64,000 nt of DNA, from the NCBI RefSeq assembly GCF_014161445.1, contig NZ_JABBXA010000004.1, forward strand, positions 306,075 through 370,074. The letters run 5' to 3'. Made by a program: the position numbers and the translations under genes. Positions 1-7,118 of this stretch are shown piece after piece (position 1 is the stretch's first letter; every line of letters starts with the position of its first letter). Source of the DNA: Microbispora sp. H13382 (GTDB lineage Bacteria > Actinomycetota > Actinomycetes > Streptosporangiales > Streptosporangiaceae). Below the pieces are notes generated by a model. The model was given only the letters and a program-made list of their open reading frames with translations. It made no database searches and had not been told where the DNA came from.

Positions 1-820
1 GCGCGTCCAGCAGCGCGTCGGCGGCCGACGTGGCGGTGAACCCGGCGAACCGGTCGGCCAGGTCCAGCTCACCGGCCAGCACGGCCAGTCGGCGCAGCTC
101 GTCGTCCGGCCGGAACGCCAGCACGTCCACGCCCGCGACCATCCGGGCCACGTCCTGCTCGCTGATCTGCGGGAACGCCTGGCGGCAGAACTGGAAGAAA
201 GTGATGTAACCGCCGTAGCCGAGGTTGAGGAACTCGAAGTGGTACTGCCAGACCAGGAAGAACTCGTCGATCAGGCGGTGGTAGTTCTCGATGACGTCCC
301 ACGACACCGACCGGCCGCGGGCCTCGGTGACCACCTCGACCGGGTCCAGCTCGGGCAGCGGCGTGAACTTCAGGGTCCGCATGGACTCGATCGCGGCCAG
401 CATCTTCTCTTTCCAGCGGCCGTACAGCTCGTCCCAGTTGGCGTAGTAGTAGCCTGCTCGCTCCTGGAAGAACGAGGCCCGCCGCCCGATCTCCTCCGGG
501 TCGGTCACCGCGATCGGCGAGATGTACACATAGCCGTTGACAACCCGCACGTCCAGGCCGAGCGAGGTGGGCAGCACGAAGATCCGGGTGCTGTTCTGGC
601 CGGCCCCCAGGTAGACCGCCTCGGCGCCGATGCTGTCGAACGGGTGGACCCCGCGCGACCAGTGCATCGTGTCGGCGAACCAGAACCGCGAGTTCTCCTC
701 CTCACGGGTCTCCTCGCTCGGCACCAGGAAGTACGGATACATCGACTCCCAGCCCGCAGCGCCGTCGGGTGCCTGGGCCTCGTTGAAGAAGGGGAACCTG
801 GAGTGATCGTTGGCGGTCAT
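1..820 (-). CDS. PEP-utilising (pyruvate,water dikinase-like) enzyme, N-terminal part, cut by window edge
   Basis: The reading frame starts at the ATG at 818-820 and is open for 273 codons to the window edge, so the C-terminus is missing. The N-terminus has features I associate with a subfamily of actinobacterial PEP-utilising proteins related to PEP synthase/phenylphosphate synthase: MYPYFLVPSEE near residue 27, FWFADTMHW near 46, RVVNGYVYISP near 96 and YYANWDELYGRW near 125. Such proteins normally end in a phosphohistidine swivelling domain, which is not visible here. It is the last visible gene of the biotin carboxylase operon and its ATG overlaps the stop of the HAD gene (ATGA), so translation is probably coupled. 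The likely role is ATP-dependent phosphoryl transfer to a small substrate or PEP chemistry feeding the carboxylase. The substrate is unknown. Confidence 0.6.
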   Translation of the reverse strand, partial: MTANDHSRFPFFNEAQAPDGAAGWESMYPYFLVPSEETREEENSRFWFADTMHWSRGVHPFDSIGAEAVYLGAGQNSTRIFVLPTSLGLDVRVVNGYVYISPIAVTDPEEIGRRASFFQERAGYYYANWDELYGRWKEKMLAAIESMRTLKFTPLPELDPVEVVTEARGRSVSWDVIENYHRLIDEFFLVWQYHFEFLNLGYGGYITFFQFCRQAFPQISEQDVARMVAGVDVLAFRPDDELRRLAVLAGELDLADRFAGFTATSAADALLDA

Positions 821-1668
821 GCCGTGACTCCTTCGGACATGGTGAGGTGAGGGGTGAGGAGCCGGTAAAGCTCCGCGACGTCGGCGTATACCGCGTCCGG
901 TCGTTCTTCCTGTGACACGCCGTCGAGCTGTTCCGGTGTGGTCGCCCCGCTGAGGACGAGAAGGGCGTGCGCTCCCATGTGCCGTGCCAGACGTACCTCG
1001 ACGAGGGCGTCGCCGACGACGGCGACACGGCCCGGCGGCCGGCCGAGCCGGTGGGCCAGAGTCGCGGCCAGGGCGGGCGAGGGCTTGCCGAGCACCCGGG
1101 GCTCGGCGCCGGCCACCCAGCCGATCGCGTTGGCGATCGCCGCGGAGGCGCAGATGGACTTGCCGAGCCCGCCGTGGAACCAGCGGACGTCCACGGTGGT
1201 GTAGAGAGGGGCGCCCGCGTCCACCGCGAGGCCGGCCGCGTTCAGTTCGGCCGTCCCGTACGACCGGGCCGCGCCGACCACGACCACGTCGGCCAGGTCG
1301 CCCGGGTCGGCCAGCGCGACGCCCAGGCGGCGCAGCGGGTCGCGCAGGCCCTCCTCGCCGACGACGAGCACCCGGGCGCCGGGGTGCTCCCTGGCGATGA
1401 AATCGGCGGCAGCGCTGCCCGCGGTGACGAAGTGGTCGTCGGCGATGTCGAAACCGTGCGCGCGCAGGTGCTCGGCGTACGTCCCCGGCGGCTGCTCGGA
1501 GGCGTTGGTGCATATCACCACCTCGTGGCCGGCCGCCTTCAGTGCGGACACGAACCGCACGGCGTCCGGCATCGGCGTGCCGCCCGCGCCGCCCGCGTGG
1601 GCGGTACGCATCAGGCAGCCGTCCACGTCGAGCACCCAGGCGTCGATCGCGTGCAGCGGGCCGGTCAT
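817..1668 (-). CDS. HAD-superfamily (IIA, NagD-like) hydrolase
   Basis: A protein of 283 residues. HAD motif I is DVDGCL (Asp14 and Asp16, nucleophile and general acid), motif II is VICTNAS, and the motif III lysine lies in LGKPSP. Motif IV reads GDALVEVRLA, where NagD-type enzymes usually have a second Asp five residues after the first; here that position is Val with Glu just before it, so metal binding may differ. The length and the cap between motifs II and III fit subclass IIA phosphatases acting on small phosphorylated metabolites. It overlaps the carboxyltransferase stop by ATGA upstream and the PEP-utilising gene downstream, so it belongs to the operon. It could remove a phosphate added by the dikinase-like partner or proofread a phosphorylated by-product; this is inference. 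Confidence 0.8.
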   Translation of the reverse strand: MTGPLHAIDAWVLDVDGCLMRTAHAGGAGGTPMPDAVRFVSALKAAGHEVVICTNASEQPPGTYAEHLRAHGFDIADDHFVTAGSAAADFIAREHPGARVLVVGEEGLRDPLRRLGVALADPGDLADVVVVGAARSYGTAELNAAGLAVDAGAPLYTTVDVRWFHGGLGKSICASAAIANAIGWVAGAEPRVLGKPSPALAATLAHRLGRPPGRVAVVGDALVEVRLARHMGAHALLVLSGATTPEQLDGVSQEERPDAVYADVAELYRLLTPHLTMSEGVTA

Positions 1669-3137
1669 CGGGCCTCCTCGGGGGCGTTCCTGGTCAGGTC
1701 GAGCCGGGTGTCGCCGAGCTGGACGGAGACCGTGGTGAGTCTCGGCCGGTCCTCCACCGACCGCAGCAGGTTCCGGAGCGTGGACGCCGGTGAGGAACCA
1801 CGCGCCGCGACCATGGCGTCCACCTGCTCGGCGGGCATGACCGCGCGGAGCAGCAGATCCTCGTCGCTGGTGGTCTCGCCGAACCGCTTGCGCAGTTCGG
1901 CCAGCGTGATGTCGGAGCTGCCGTCGTCGGCCGGCCGGCTGCCGCGCTTGGTGCTGAGCGCCCGGTCGAGCAGGTCCTGGTTCACCGGGCCGGGCAGCGG
2001 ACCGAAGTCGCCGCGCAGCAGGTCCACGACCTCGTCGGAGATCTGCCGGTACCGCTCACCGGTGATCACGTTCAGCGTGGCCTGCGTCACGATGTACTGG
2101 GCGAACGGCGTCATGACGATCGGCCAGCCCAGGTCCTCCCGGACCCGTACGGACTCCTCGATCACGGCGGGGACCAGCTCGGGGCGGCCCAGCTCGCCGA
2201 GCTGGCGCGCCAGGGTGGACTGGACACCGCCCGGGATGGTGTGCCGGTAGTAGTCCTGGTCGTACTCGGCCGGGACTCCGGCGGGCAGCCGCTTGATTTT
2301 GGCCTGCCTGGTCAGGTAGGCCGACGCTCGGTCCATCGCGTCGAGGTCCACGTCCAGCCGATGGCCGCGGGCACGCAGGTTGCGGACCAGCCGCTGCGCG
2401 GCGGGGTGCGAGTTGCCGTTCGCGAGCGGCGGCAGCGCGCAGTGGATCGTGTCGATCCCGTGGTCGGCGGCGGTCAGTGCGGTCAGCGGGGACAGCCCGG
2501 TCGTGCTGTGGCTGTGCAGCTCGTTCAGCCGCAGCCGCGACAGCTTCGACTGGAGCATCGGCACCAGCGTGGACAGCCGCTCGGGGGTGAGCAGCCCGGC
2601 CGGGTCCTTGAGGTAGACGTTGTCGATGTCGGGGCAGCCGTCCAGCTCGGCGATCCGCTCGGCATAGTAGACGTCGGTGTGCACCGGGCTGGTCGTGTAG
2701 CAGACGCCGCCCACGATCTCCTCGAACCCGGCGCGCCGCGCCATCGCGGCCATCCGCTTGGCGCCGGCCATGTCGTGCATCGGGTCGATGATCCACAGCC
2801 TGGTCACCCCGTTGCGTACGAGCAGCCGGAAGGCCAGCTCGAACAGGGCGTCCGGGGTGCGATAGAAGGTGATGAACCGCTTGCCGGTGGTGAGGAAGCC
2901 GAGCCTGGTGTTCGGCATGCGGTCGCGGGCGGCGCGCAGCCGTGCCCACGGGTCCTCCTTGTGGAACCGCACGGCGACCGCGAGCACCGTGCTCGATGCG
3001 ATCTCCACCGCCCGGTAGCCGACCTGGTCGAGCAGGGGCGCTACGCCCTCGACCATCCTGGTCGTCACGCCGACGGCGCCCCAGAGGCTCTGGTTGCCGT
3101 CGCGCAGCGATACGTCGATGAGATTGATGTCCGTCAT
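1665..3137 (-). CDS. Biotin-dependent carboxyltransferase subunit (PycB/OadA/transcarboxylase 5S type)
   Basis: A 490-residue HMGL-like TIM barrel with a C-terminal PYC_OADA-type region. The metal- and substrate-binding loop is DVSLRDGNQSL (residues 8-18), where pyruvate carboxylases read D-x-TLRDAHQSL. Lys177 in YLKDPAGLL matches the carbamylated metal-bridging lysine. HSHSTTG (208-214) supplies two metal-binding histidines and resembles transcarboxylase 5S. At the place of the TSQP motif, whose Thr takes part in proton transfer in pyruvate carboxylase, the sequence is NSHPA (242-246). The C-terminal part (IPGG near 320, TPFAQYIVTQA) is typical of the family. The gene starts directly after the biotin carboxylase stop (TGAATG). 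It should transfer CO2 from carboxybiotin to an acceptor; pyruvate is possible, but the changed residues leave the acceptor open. Confidence 0.85.
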   Translation of the reverse strand: MTDINLIDVSLRDGNQSLWGAVGVTTRMVEGVAPLLDQVGYRAVEIASSTVLAVAVRFHKEDPWARLRAARDRMPNTRLGFLTTGKRFITFYRTPDALFELAFRLLVRNGVTRLWIIDPMHDMAGAKRMAAMARRAGFEEIVGGVCYTTSPVHTDVYYAERIAELDGCPDIDNVYLKDPAGLLTPERLSTLVPMLQSKLSRLRLNELHSHSTTGLSPLTALTAADHGIDTIHCALPPLANGNSHPAAQRLVRNLRARGHRLDVDLDAMDRASAYLTRQAKIKRLPAGVPAEYDQDYYRHTIPGGVQSTLARQLGELGRPELVPAVIEESVRVREDLGWPIVMTPFAQYIVTQATLNVITGERYRQISDEVVDLLRGDFGPLPGPVNQDLLDRALSTKRGSRPADDGSSDITLAELRKRFGETTSDEDLLLRAVMPAEQVDAMVAARGSSPASTLRNLLRSVEDRPRLTTVSVQLGDTRLDLTRNAPEEAR

Positions 3138-4520
3138 TCACTCGTTCCGATCGCCGAGCAGATCGTTGTACCGGTCGTTCAGCCAGTGCGTGGTCACGGT
3201 CCCGGCCAGGAAGTCCCCGTGCCGGGTGATGCTCCGCAGCAGGTCGCGCGACGTGGTGACGCCGCCGATCTCGAAGGCGGCCAACGCGGCGTTCAGCCGG
3301 GCCGCTGCGGCGGCCCGGTCGGTGCCCCAGGCGACGAGCTTGCCCATCAGCGCGTCGTAGAAGGGCGGGAAGGCGTAGCCCTCGTAGATGTGCGAGTCGA
3401 GTCGCAGGCCGCCGCCAACGGGGGGCCGCCACCGCGTGACCGTCCCGGGGGAGGGCCGCAGCAGGTCGTACGGGTCCTGGGCGGTGATCCTGGCCTCGAT
3501 CGCGTGCCCGGTGAGCCGCACGTCCTCCTGGCGGACCGAGAGCGGCTCGCCCAGCGCGGCGAGGAGCTGCTCGCGGACCAGATCCACTCCGGTGACGGCC
3601 TCGGTGACCGGGTGCTCCACCTGGAGCCGGGGGTTGACCTCCAGGAAGTTCAGCTCGTCGCGGCGCACGTCGTACAGGAACTCGACCGTGCCGAGCCCGA
3701 CGTAGTCCAGCGCGCGCGCGATCCGCAGCGCGCTGTCGTGCAGCCGCTCCCTGGTGGCCTGCGGCAGCGCCGCGCAGGGCGCCTCCTCGACCATCTTCTG
3801 GTAGCGGTACTGCACCGAGCACTCGCGCTCGCCCAGGTGGATCCGGTTGCCGTGCCGGTCACCGAGGATCTGCACCTCGACGTGCTTGGCGTCGGTGACG
3901 TACCGCTCCAGGAAGACCGTGCCGTCGCCAAAGGCGGCCTCGGCCTCGGCGGAGGCCAGCGCCCATGCCTCGGCCAGCCCGGCGTCCGACTCGACCAGCT
4001 TCATGCCGCGCCCGCCGCCGCCGTGCGCCGCCTTGATCAGCACGGGGTACCCGATGCGGGCGGCCAGCTCGGCCGCCTCGGCGACGGAGGAGGCGTAGCC
4101 GCCGGCGGAGACCGGGACGCCGAGGGACTCGGCCAGTTCGCGGGCCGAGAGCTTGTCGCCGAGCGCTTCGAGCGCCTCGGGGGACGGCCCGACGAAGGTC
4201 AGCCCGTTCGCCGCGCACTCCCGGGCGAAGTCCGGCCGCTCGGACAGGAACCCGTACCCGGGGTGCACGGCGGTGCAGCCGGTGGAGACGGCGGTGTGCA
4301 GCACGGAGGGGATCGACAGGTAGCTGCCGGTGGCGTGCGGGCCGCCGAGGACGACCACCTGCCCGGCGCGGCGCGCGGCCAGCGTGTCGCGGTCGGCGCT
4401 GGAGACGCCGAGCACGGTCTCGAAGCCGAGCCGGTCGCACGCCTCGATGATGCGCAGGGCGATCTCCCCGCGGTTGGCGACGAAGACCCGCTGCCGCGTA
4501 CGGTCGGCCTGACGGCTCAT
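3138..4520 (-). CDS. Biotin carboxylase subunit (AccC/PycA type)
   Basis: A 460-residue biotin carboxylase that makes carboxybiotin from ATP and bicarbonate on a carrier protein. The N-terminal motif VFVANRGEIALRI is at residues 12-24, the ATP-grasp glycine loop is GGGGRGMKLV, the central motif is ECSVQYRYQKMVEEAP (usually ECSVQRRHQK), and the catalytic segment is NPRLQVEHPVTE (usually NTRLQVEHP). Length matches free-standing biotin carboxylases. I chose the ATG at 4518-4520 because it precedes the conserved N-terminus and overlaps the carrier-protein stop (ATGA); an upstream in-frame ATG only adds an arginine-rich read-through of the carrier gene. The next gene begins with no gap. Confidence 0.93.
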   Translation of the reverse strand: MSRQADRTRQRVFVANRGEIALRIIEACDRLGFETVLGVSSADRDTLAARRAGQVVVLGGPHATGSYLSIPSVLHTAVSTGCTAVHPGYGFLSERPDFARECAANGLTFVGPSPEALEALGDKLSARELAESLGVPVSAGGYASSVAEAAELAARIGYPVLIKAAHGGGGRGMKLVESDAGLAEAWALASAEAEAAFGDGTVFLERYVTDAKHVEVQILGDRHGNRIHLGERECSVQYRYQKMVEEAPCAALPQATRERLHDSALRIARALDYVGLGTVEFLYDVRRDELNFLEVNPRLQVEHPVTEAVTGVDLVREQLLAALGEPLSVRQEDVRLTGHAIEARITAQDPYDLLRPSPGTVTRWRPPVGGGLRLDSHIYEGYAFPPFYDALMGKLVAWGTDRAAAAARLNAALAAFEIGGVTTSRDLLRSITRHGDFLAGTVTTHWLNDRYNDLLGDRNE

Positions 4521-5038
4521 GCTGCCGGCCTGACGGCGAACAGCGGGCTGCCGTACTCGACGAGTTCGCCGTCTCCGGCGAAGACCTTGGTCACCTCGCC
4601 GGAGACCCCGGCGGGCACGGAGTTCATGAGCTTCATGACCTCGACGATGCACAGCACCGAGTCAGGCTCGACCTTGTCGCCGATCTCGACGTATGGGGGC
4701 TCGCCGGGCTTGGGGGAGCGGTAGAACGTGCCGAGCAGCGGGGCCGTGATCACGATCTCGCCCTCGTCCGGTTCAGCGGCCGCCTGGGCCGGGGCCTTCA
4801 GGGGGGTCTTCGCCGGGTTCTTCAGTGGGGCGGGGGCCGCCGACGCGGGCGCGGCCTGCACCGGAGCGCCCGGCACTGCGGCGGGTGGCGGGACGGTCGG
4901 TGCGGCGAGGTCGAGCGGAACGTTCCCGTCACGGCTGACTGTGATGCGAAGGTCGCCCTTCTCAAACCTGAAGTGCCGGAAATCTGCCTTGTCCAGCAGC
5001 TCGATGATCGAGGCGAGTTCCTCAAGATCGAAGTCCAT
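4517..5038 (-). CDS. Biotin carboxyl carrier protein (AccB-like)
   Basis: A 173-residue carrier and first gene of the operon. The N-terminal helix region (MDFDLEELASIIELLD) and strand region resemble AccB, followed by a Pro/Ala-rich hinge and the biotinyl domain with EVMKLMNS; Lys136 should be biotinylated. The start is the ATG at 5036-5038, preceded by GGAG nine bases upstream; ATGs further upstream have no such site. It pairs with the following biotin carboxylase and carboxyltransferase as a three-subunit enzyme. No biotin ligase gene lies in the window, so biotinylation would depend on BirA elsewhere. Confidence 0.92.
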   Translation of the reverse strand: MDFDLEELASIIELLDKADFRHFRFEKGDLRITVSRDGNVPLDLAAPTVPPPAAVPGAPVQAAPASAAPAPLKNPAKTPLKAPAQAAAEPDEGEIVITAPLLGTFYRSPKPGEPPYVEIGDKVEPDSVLCIVEVMKLMNSVPAGVSGEVTKVFAGDGELVEYGSPLFAVRPAA

Positions 5039-5152
5039 CGGTGCCGACTCCATTGCCCGAATTGTCGTCGTAGTTACGGTGAAGTTACGTTTGCTCTCCA
5101 TCAGGCGCAACGAAGTATCGGTAAATTCTCCTGAGCGGAATCTGCAGCCTAA
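5039..5152 (-). promoter_or_regulatory. Upstream region of the carboxylase operon, next to the IS remnant
   Basis: Only 114 bp separate the carrier-protein start from the recognisable left end of the IS5-type remnant. On the minus strand a TTGCGC hexamer followed 17 bases later by TAACTT could serve as a weak sigma-A-like promoter. No clear operator palindrome is visible. The operon's original upstream control may have been replaced by the insertion. Confidence 0.3.
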
Positions 5153-5710
5153 GAGCCCCTAACAGAATGATCTCCGTTGTGGTTTGATCTCTCGTGCTAG
5201 TCGGCGAGAGGAGTGGCAGGTGGCACGGCTGAAGCCGTGGGAGGTCAGCGACGAGTTATGGGCGGTCATCGAGCCGTTGCTGCCCAAGCATCAGCGCCGG
5301 AGCCGCTATCCGGGGCGCAAGCGGCTGGATGACCGCCTGGTCCTGCAGGGCATCTTGTTCGTCCTGCACACCGGCATCGGCTGGGAGCACCTGCCGCAGG
5401 AGCTGGGCTACGGCTCGGGCATGACCTGCTGGCGACGGCTGGCCGAGTGGCAGAAGGCCGGAGTGTGGCAGCGCCTGCACGAGGTGTTGCTCGATCGCCT
5501 CCGCGCCGCCGACGCACTCGACTTCTCCCGCGCTGTCGTGGACTCCTCCCACGTCAGAGCGTTAAAAGGCGGGCGCAGACCGGCCCAAGCCCGGTCGATC
5601 GAGGCCGCCCGGGCAGCAAGCACCACCTGGTCACCGACGCCACCGGCATCCCGCTGGCATTCACCCTCACCGGTGGCAACCGCAACGACGTCACCCAGCT
5701 CGTCCCCGCG
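5153..5710 (+). mobile_element. Truncated IS5-family insertion sequence (left part only)
   Basis: The segment starts with an end-like sequence (GAGCCCCTAACAGAATG at 5153) just upstream of a transposase frame of the actinobacterial IS5/IS427 type. Similarity stops after NDVTQLVP near 5710, and no inverted copy of the left end was found further right, so the right half of the element is lost. Boundaries are approximate because I could not identify a target-site duplication. Confidence 0.65.
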
Positions 5711-5854
5711 CGCTGCGTCCAGGTTGAGGTGGCCAGTCAGGGCCGGACGGTTGACGAGGCCCTGGCCGGCCTCCGCGACGCTCTGGAGCTCTACTTCGAG
5801 GACGAGCCTCTTCCCCAGACCCCGCAGCAGCCGATCGTGGCGCCGATCGAGATC
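5711..5854 (+). pseudogene. HicB-type antitoxin fragment
   Basis: Read in the second transposase frame, 48 codons give VEVASQGRTVDEALAGLRD followed by ALELYFEDEPLPQTP and PIVAPIEI, the typical middle and end of actinobacterial HicB-like antitoxins. The first part of HicB, with the usual YVA start of the central sheet, is missing because the IS remnant is joined directly in front. It cannot fold as a complete antitoxin. Confidence 0.6.
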
Positions 5855-5876
5855 CGTCGCTCGGCACGAGCCCGCG

Positions 5877-5942
5877 CCAGTTTCGGTCTGCTCCGGCACC
5901 GACGTCGTGCGCGCGCTGGAGAAGTGTGGCTTTGAGGTGGTG
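5877..5942 (+). pseudogene. HicA-type toxin fragment
   Basis: The frame contains PVSVCSGTDVVRALEKCGFE, which matches the N-terminal helix of HicA toxins (VSGxDVVRALEKxGFEVV). The RGSH segment with the catalytic His that normally follows is absent; a stop comes five codons later at 5955-5957. The order HicB then HicA and the spacing fit a former hicBA operon. Confidence 0.5.
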
Positions 5943-5957
5943 GCCACCCTGCTGTGA

Positions 5958-6231
5958 TCACGGGGCCGTGCCGCGTTCCGTCGGCAGTCCCTGTCACCTG
6001 TGCACGACGGACCATTGGGTGACGAACTGAGTGACAACGACCACGGACGCCCCTAGAACCGTACGGACGTCCGTGGACGGTCGGCCCAGGTCAATGCCAC
6101 TTTCATGGCACGTCGGCGATACGTCCAAGTGGACATCTGCTCGTGCCCGAGGATGCGCGCCACGGCGTAGCCGGGATTGTGATGCCCTACGTCGGATGGA
6201 ACGTCAGTCGTGAGGGCTACCTTCACTCACT
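5958..6231. other. Non-coding remnant region between IS scar and SUKH gene
   Basis: No convincing intact gene. On the minus strand (about 6178-6050) a short frame reads GYAVARILGHEQMSTWTYRR, which faintly resembles the C-terminal part of a tyrosine recombinase but lacks the rest. A weak plus-strand frame starting at 6031 has no recognisable content. The codon usage is less G/C-biased than in neighbouring genes, consistent with decayed acquired DNA. Confidence 0.3.
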
Positions 6232-6798
6232 ATGAGTGCCCAGTACGCATGGCCTGAACTCTTCCCTGCAAGGCATCAGGTGACCGACGGTTCTGACCAC
6301 CCGGCGGTCAGTCCACTCGGCGATCTGTTCTCCCCGGCTACCGAAGCAGAGGTCCGCGAGCTTGAAGAGCGGCTGGGTGTGGAGCTGCCGCCGAGTTACC
6401 GGCAGTTTCTCCTGTCCGCCAACGGGTGGGGCAGCGACGATGACTGCTGCCTGCTGCGTGTCGAAGAAGTCGGCTGGCTCCGCGATGTCGATCCCTCGAT
6501 CGCCGAGAGCTGGTCGGCACCCAAGCCGGAGAACTCATGGAGCGTGCCCGACGAGCTCTACTTCGTCTACGGACTGGAGCAGGACTCCATCCATTTCAGA
6601 GGGGAGTATGTGCCCGACACCCTGCTGCTCGGATACTGGGATGACGGAGCGGCGCTCCTCAATCCCCACGTCAGCACCGTTGAAGGTGAGTGGGAAGCCT
6701 GGTATCTCGCGCCGTGGCTGCCTGGCGCCAGGCGCTACAGGTCCTTCTGGGACCTCGCTATGGACCAACTGAGGATGGGCGTCAACCGGATTCGCTAG
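6232..6798 (+). CDS. SMI1/KNR4 (SUKH) family protein, immunity-like
   Basis: A protein of 188 residues. The region LFSPATEAEVRELEERLGVE then LPPSYRQFLLSANGW (about residues 36-70) is the signature of the SUKH superfamily, followed by the usual Trp/acidic region and a C-terminal FWDLAMDQL helix. SUKH proteins commonly neutralise polymorphic or contact-dependent toxins, and orphan copies accumulate at island edges. Here no toxin gene is adjacent; the neighbours are IS and hicBA remnants. It may protect against toxins of kin strains, or be a relic. The start ATG was taken from frame length; no strong ribosome binding site is seen. Confidence 0.8.
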   Translation: MSAQYAWPELFPARHQVTDGSDHPAVSPLGDLFSPATEAEVRELEERLGVELPPSYRQFLLSANGWGSDDDCCLLRVEEVGWLRDVDPSIAESWSAPKPENSWSVPDELYFVYGLEQDSIHFRGEYVPDTLLLGYWDDGAALLNPHVSTVEGEWEAWYLAPWLPGARRYRSFWDLAMDQLRMGVNRIR

Positions 6799-7118
6799 TG
6801 CTGGACAGGGCGGCCTCGTCTACGACGTTGCCCCTGCGAGCAGTGTCGGGAACCTGGTTCGCGTCACAGTCCTCAAAGCTGACAGCTTGGATCCGATGCT
6901 GATCCACCAGCGGGTGGCGGTGACCACCTGGGACCAGGCAGACATTCGCAATGTGTGGGCAACGGCGGTGGTGGTGGTTCTTTCGTGCCGGTGGAGAAAC
7001 CTAGGAGATCGCGAGGGGTGCCCTGTTCCTACCAGCGGTACCCTCCATACGGCCTTTCCGCGGTCGTGGTGTGACCCTGGTATCGGCCTCGGCCCGCGTC
7101 GACCGAAGGCCAGACCGC
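6799..7118. other. Intergenic stretch, no gene seen
   Basis: This 320-bp stretch between the SUKH gene and the PEBP lipoprotein gene (convergent) has no frame with convincing codon bias or similarity. No clear hairpin terminator was found. Confidence 0.4.

Larger units (their letters stand above)
5220..5957 (+). pseudogene. Broken IS5-family transposase fused to HicB-HicA fragments
   Basis: From the GTG at 5220 (AGGAG eight bases upstream) the protein reads VARLKPWEVSDELWAVIEP and continues with LLVL-type IS5 transposase sequence including GIGWEHLPQELG, GSGMTCWRRL and AVVDSSHVRALKGG (first catalytic Asp). At about 5569 (TTAAAAGG) the match moves to the -1 frame: TGPSPVDRGRPGSKHHLVTD, then LTGGNRNDVTQL. 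This may be an ancestral programmed frameshift or a deletion. After 5710 the transposase match ends, so the second Asp and the Glu of the DDE triad are missing. The following codons read ARCVQVEVASQGRTVDEAL, a HicB-like antitoxin segment, and then SGTDVVRALEKCGFEVV in the original frame, a HicA-like N-terminus. None of the three genes is intact. Confidence 0.75.

Noticed and set aside
2241..4724. Long open frame on the plus strand, antisense to the carboxylase genes
   Set aside because: It is the mirror of GC-rich coding DNA. Its product is rich in Arg/Gly/Val/Gln with no domain, whereas the minus-strand genes show clear conserved motifs.
6050..6178. Minus-strand frame with GYAVARILGHEQMS, possibly part of a tyrosine recombinase
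   Set aside because: Only a short stretch resembles the family and the catalytic Arg and Tyr cannot be placed, so it is mentioned only as a weak trace.
6031..6213. 60-codon frame on the plus strand
   Set aside because: No start signal, no domain and poor codon bias; it lies in decayed DNA.
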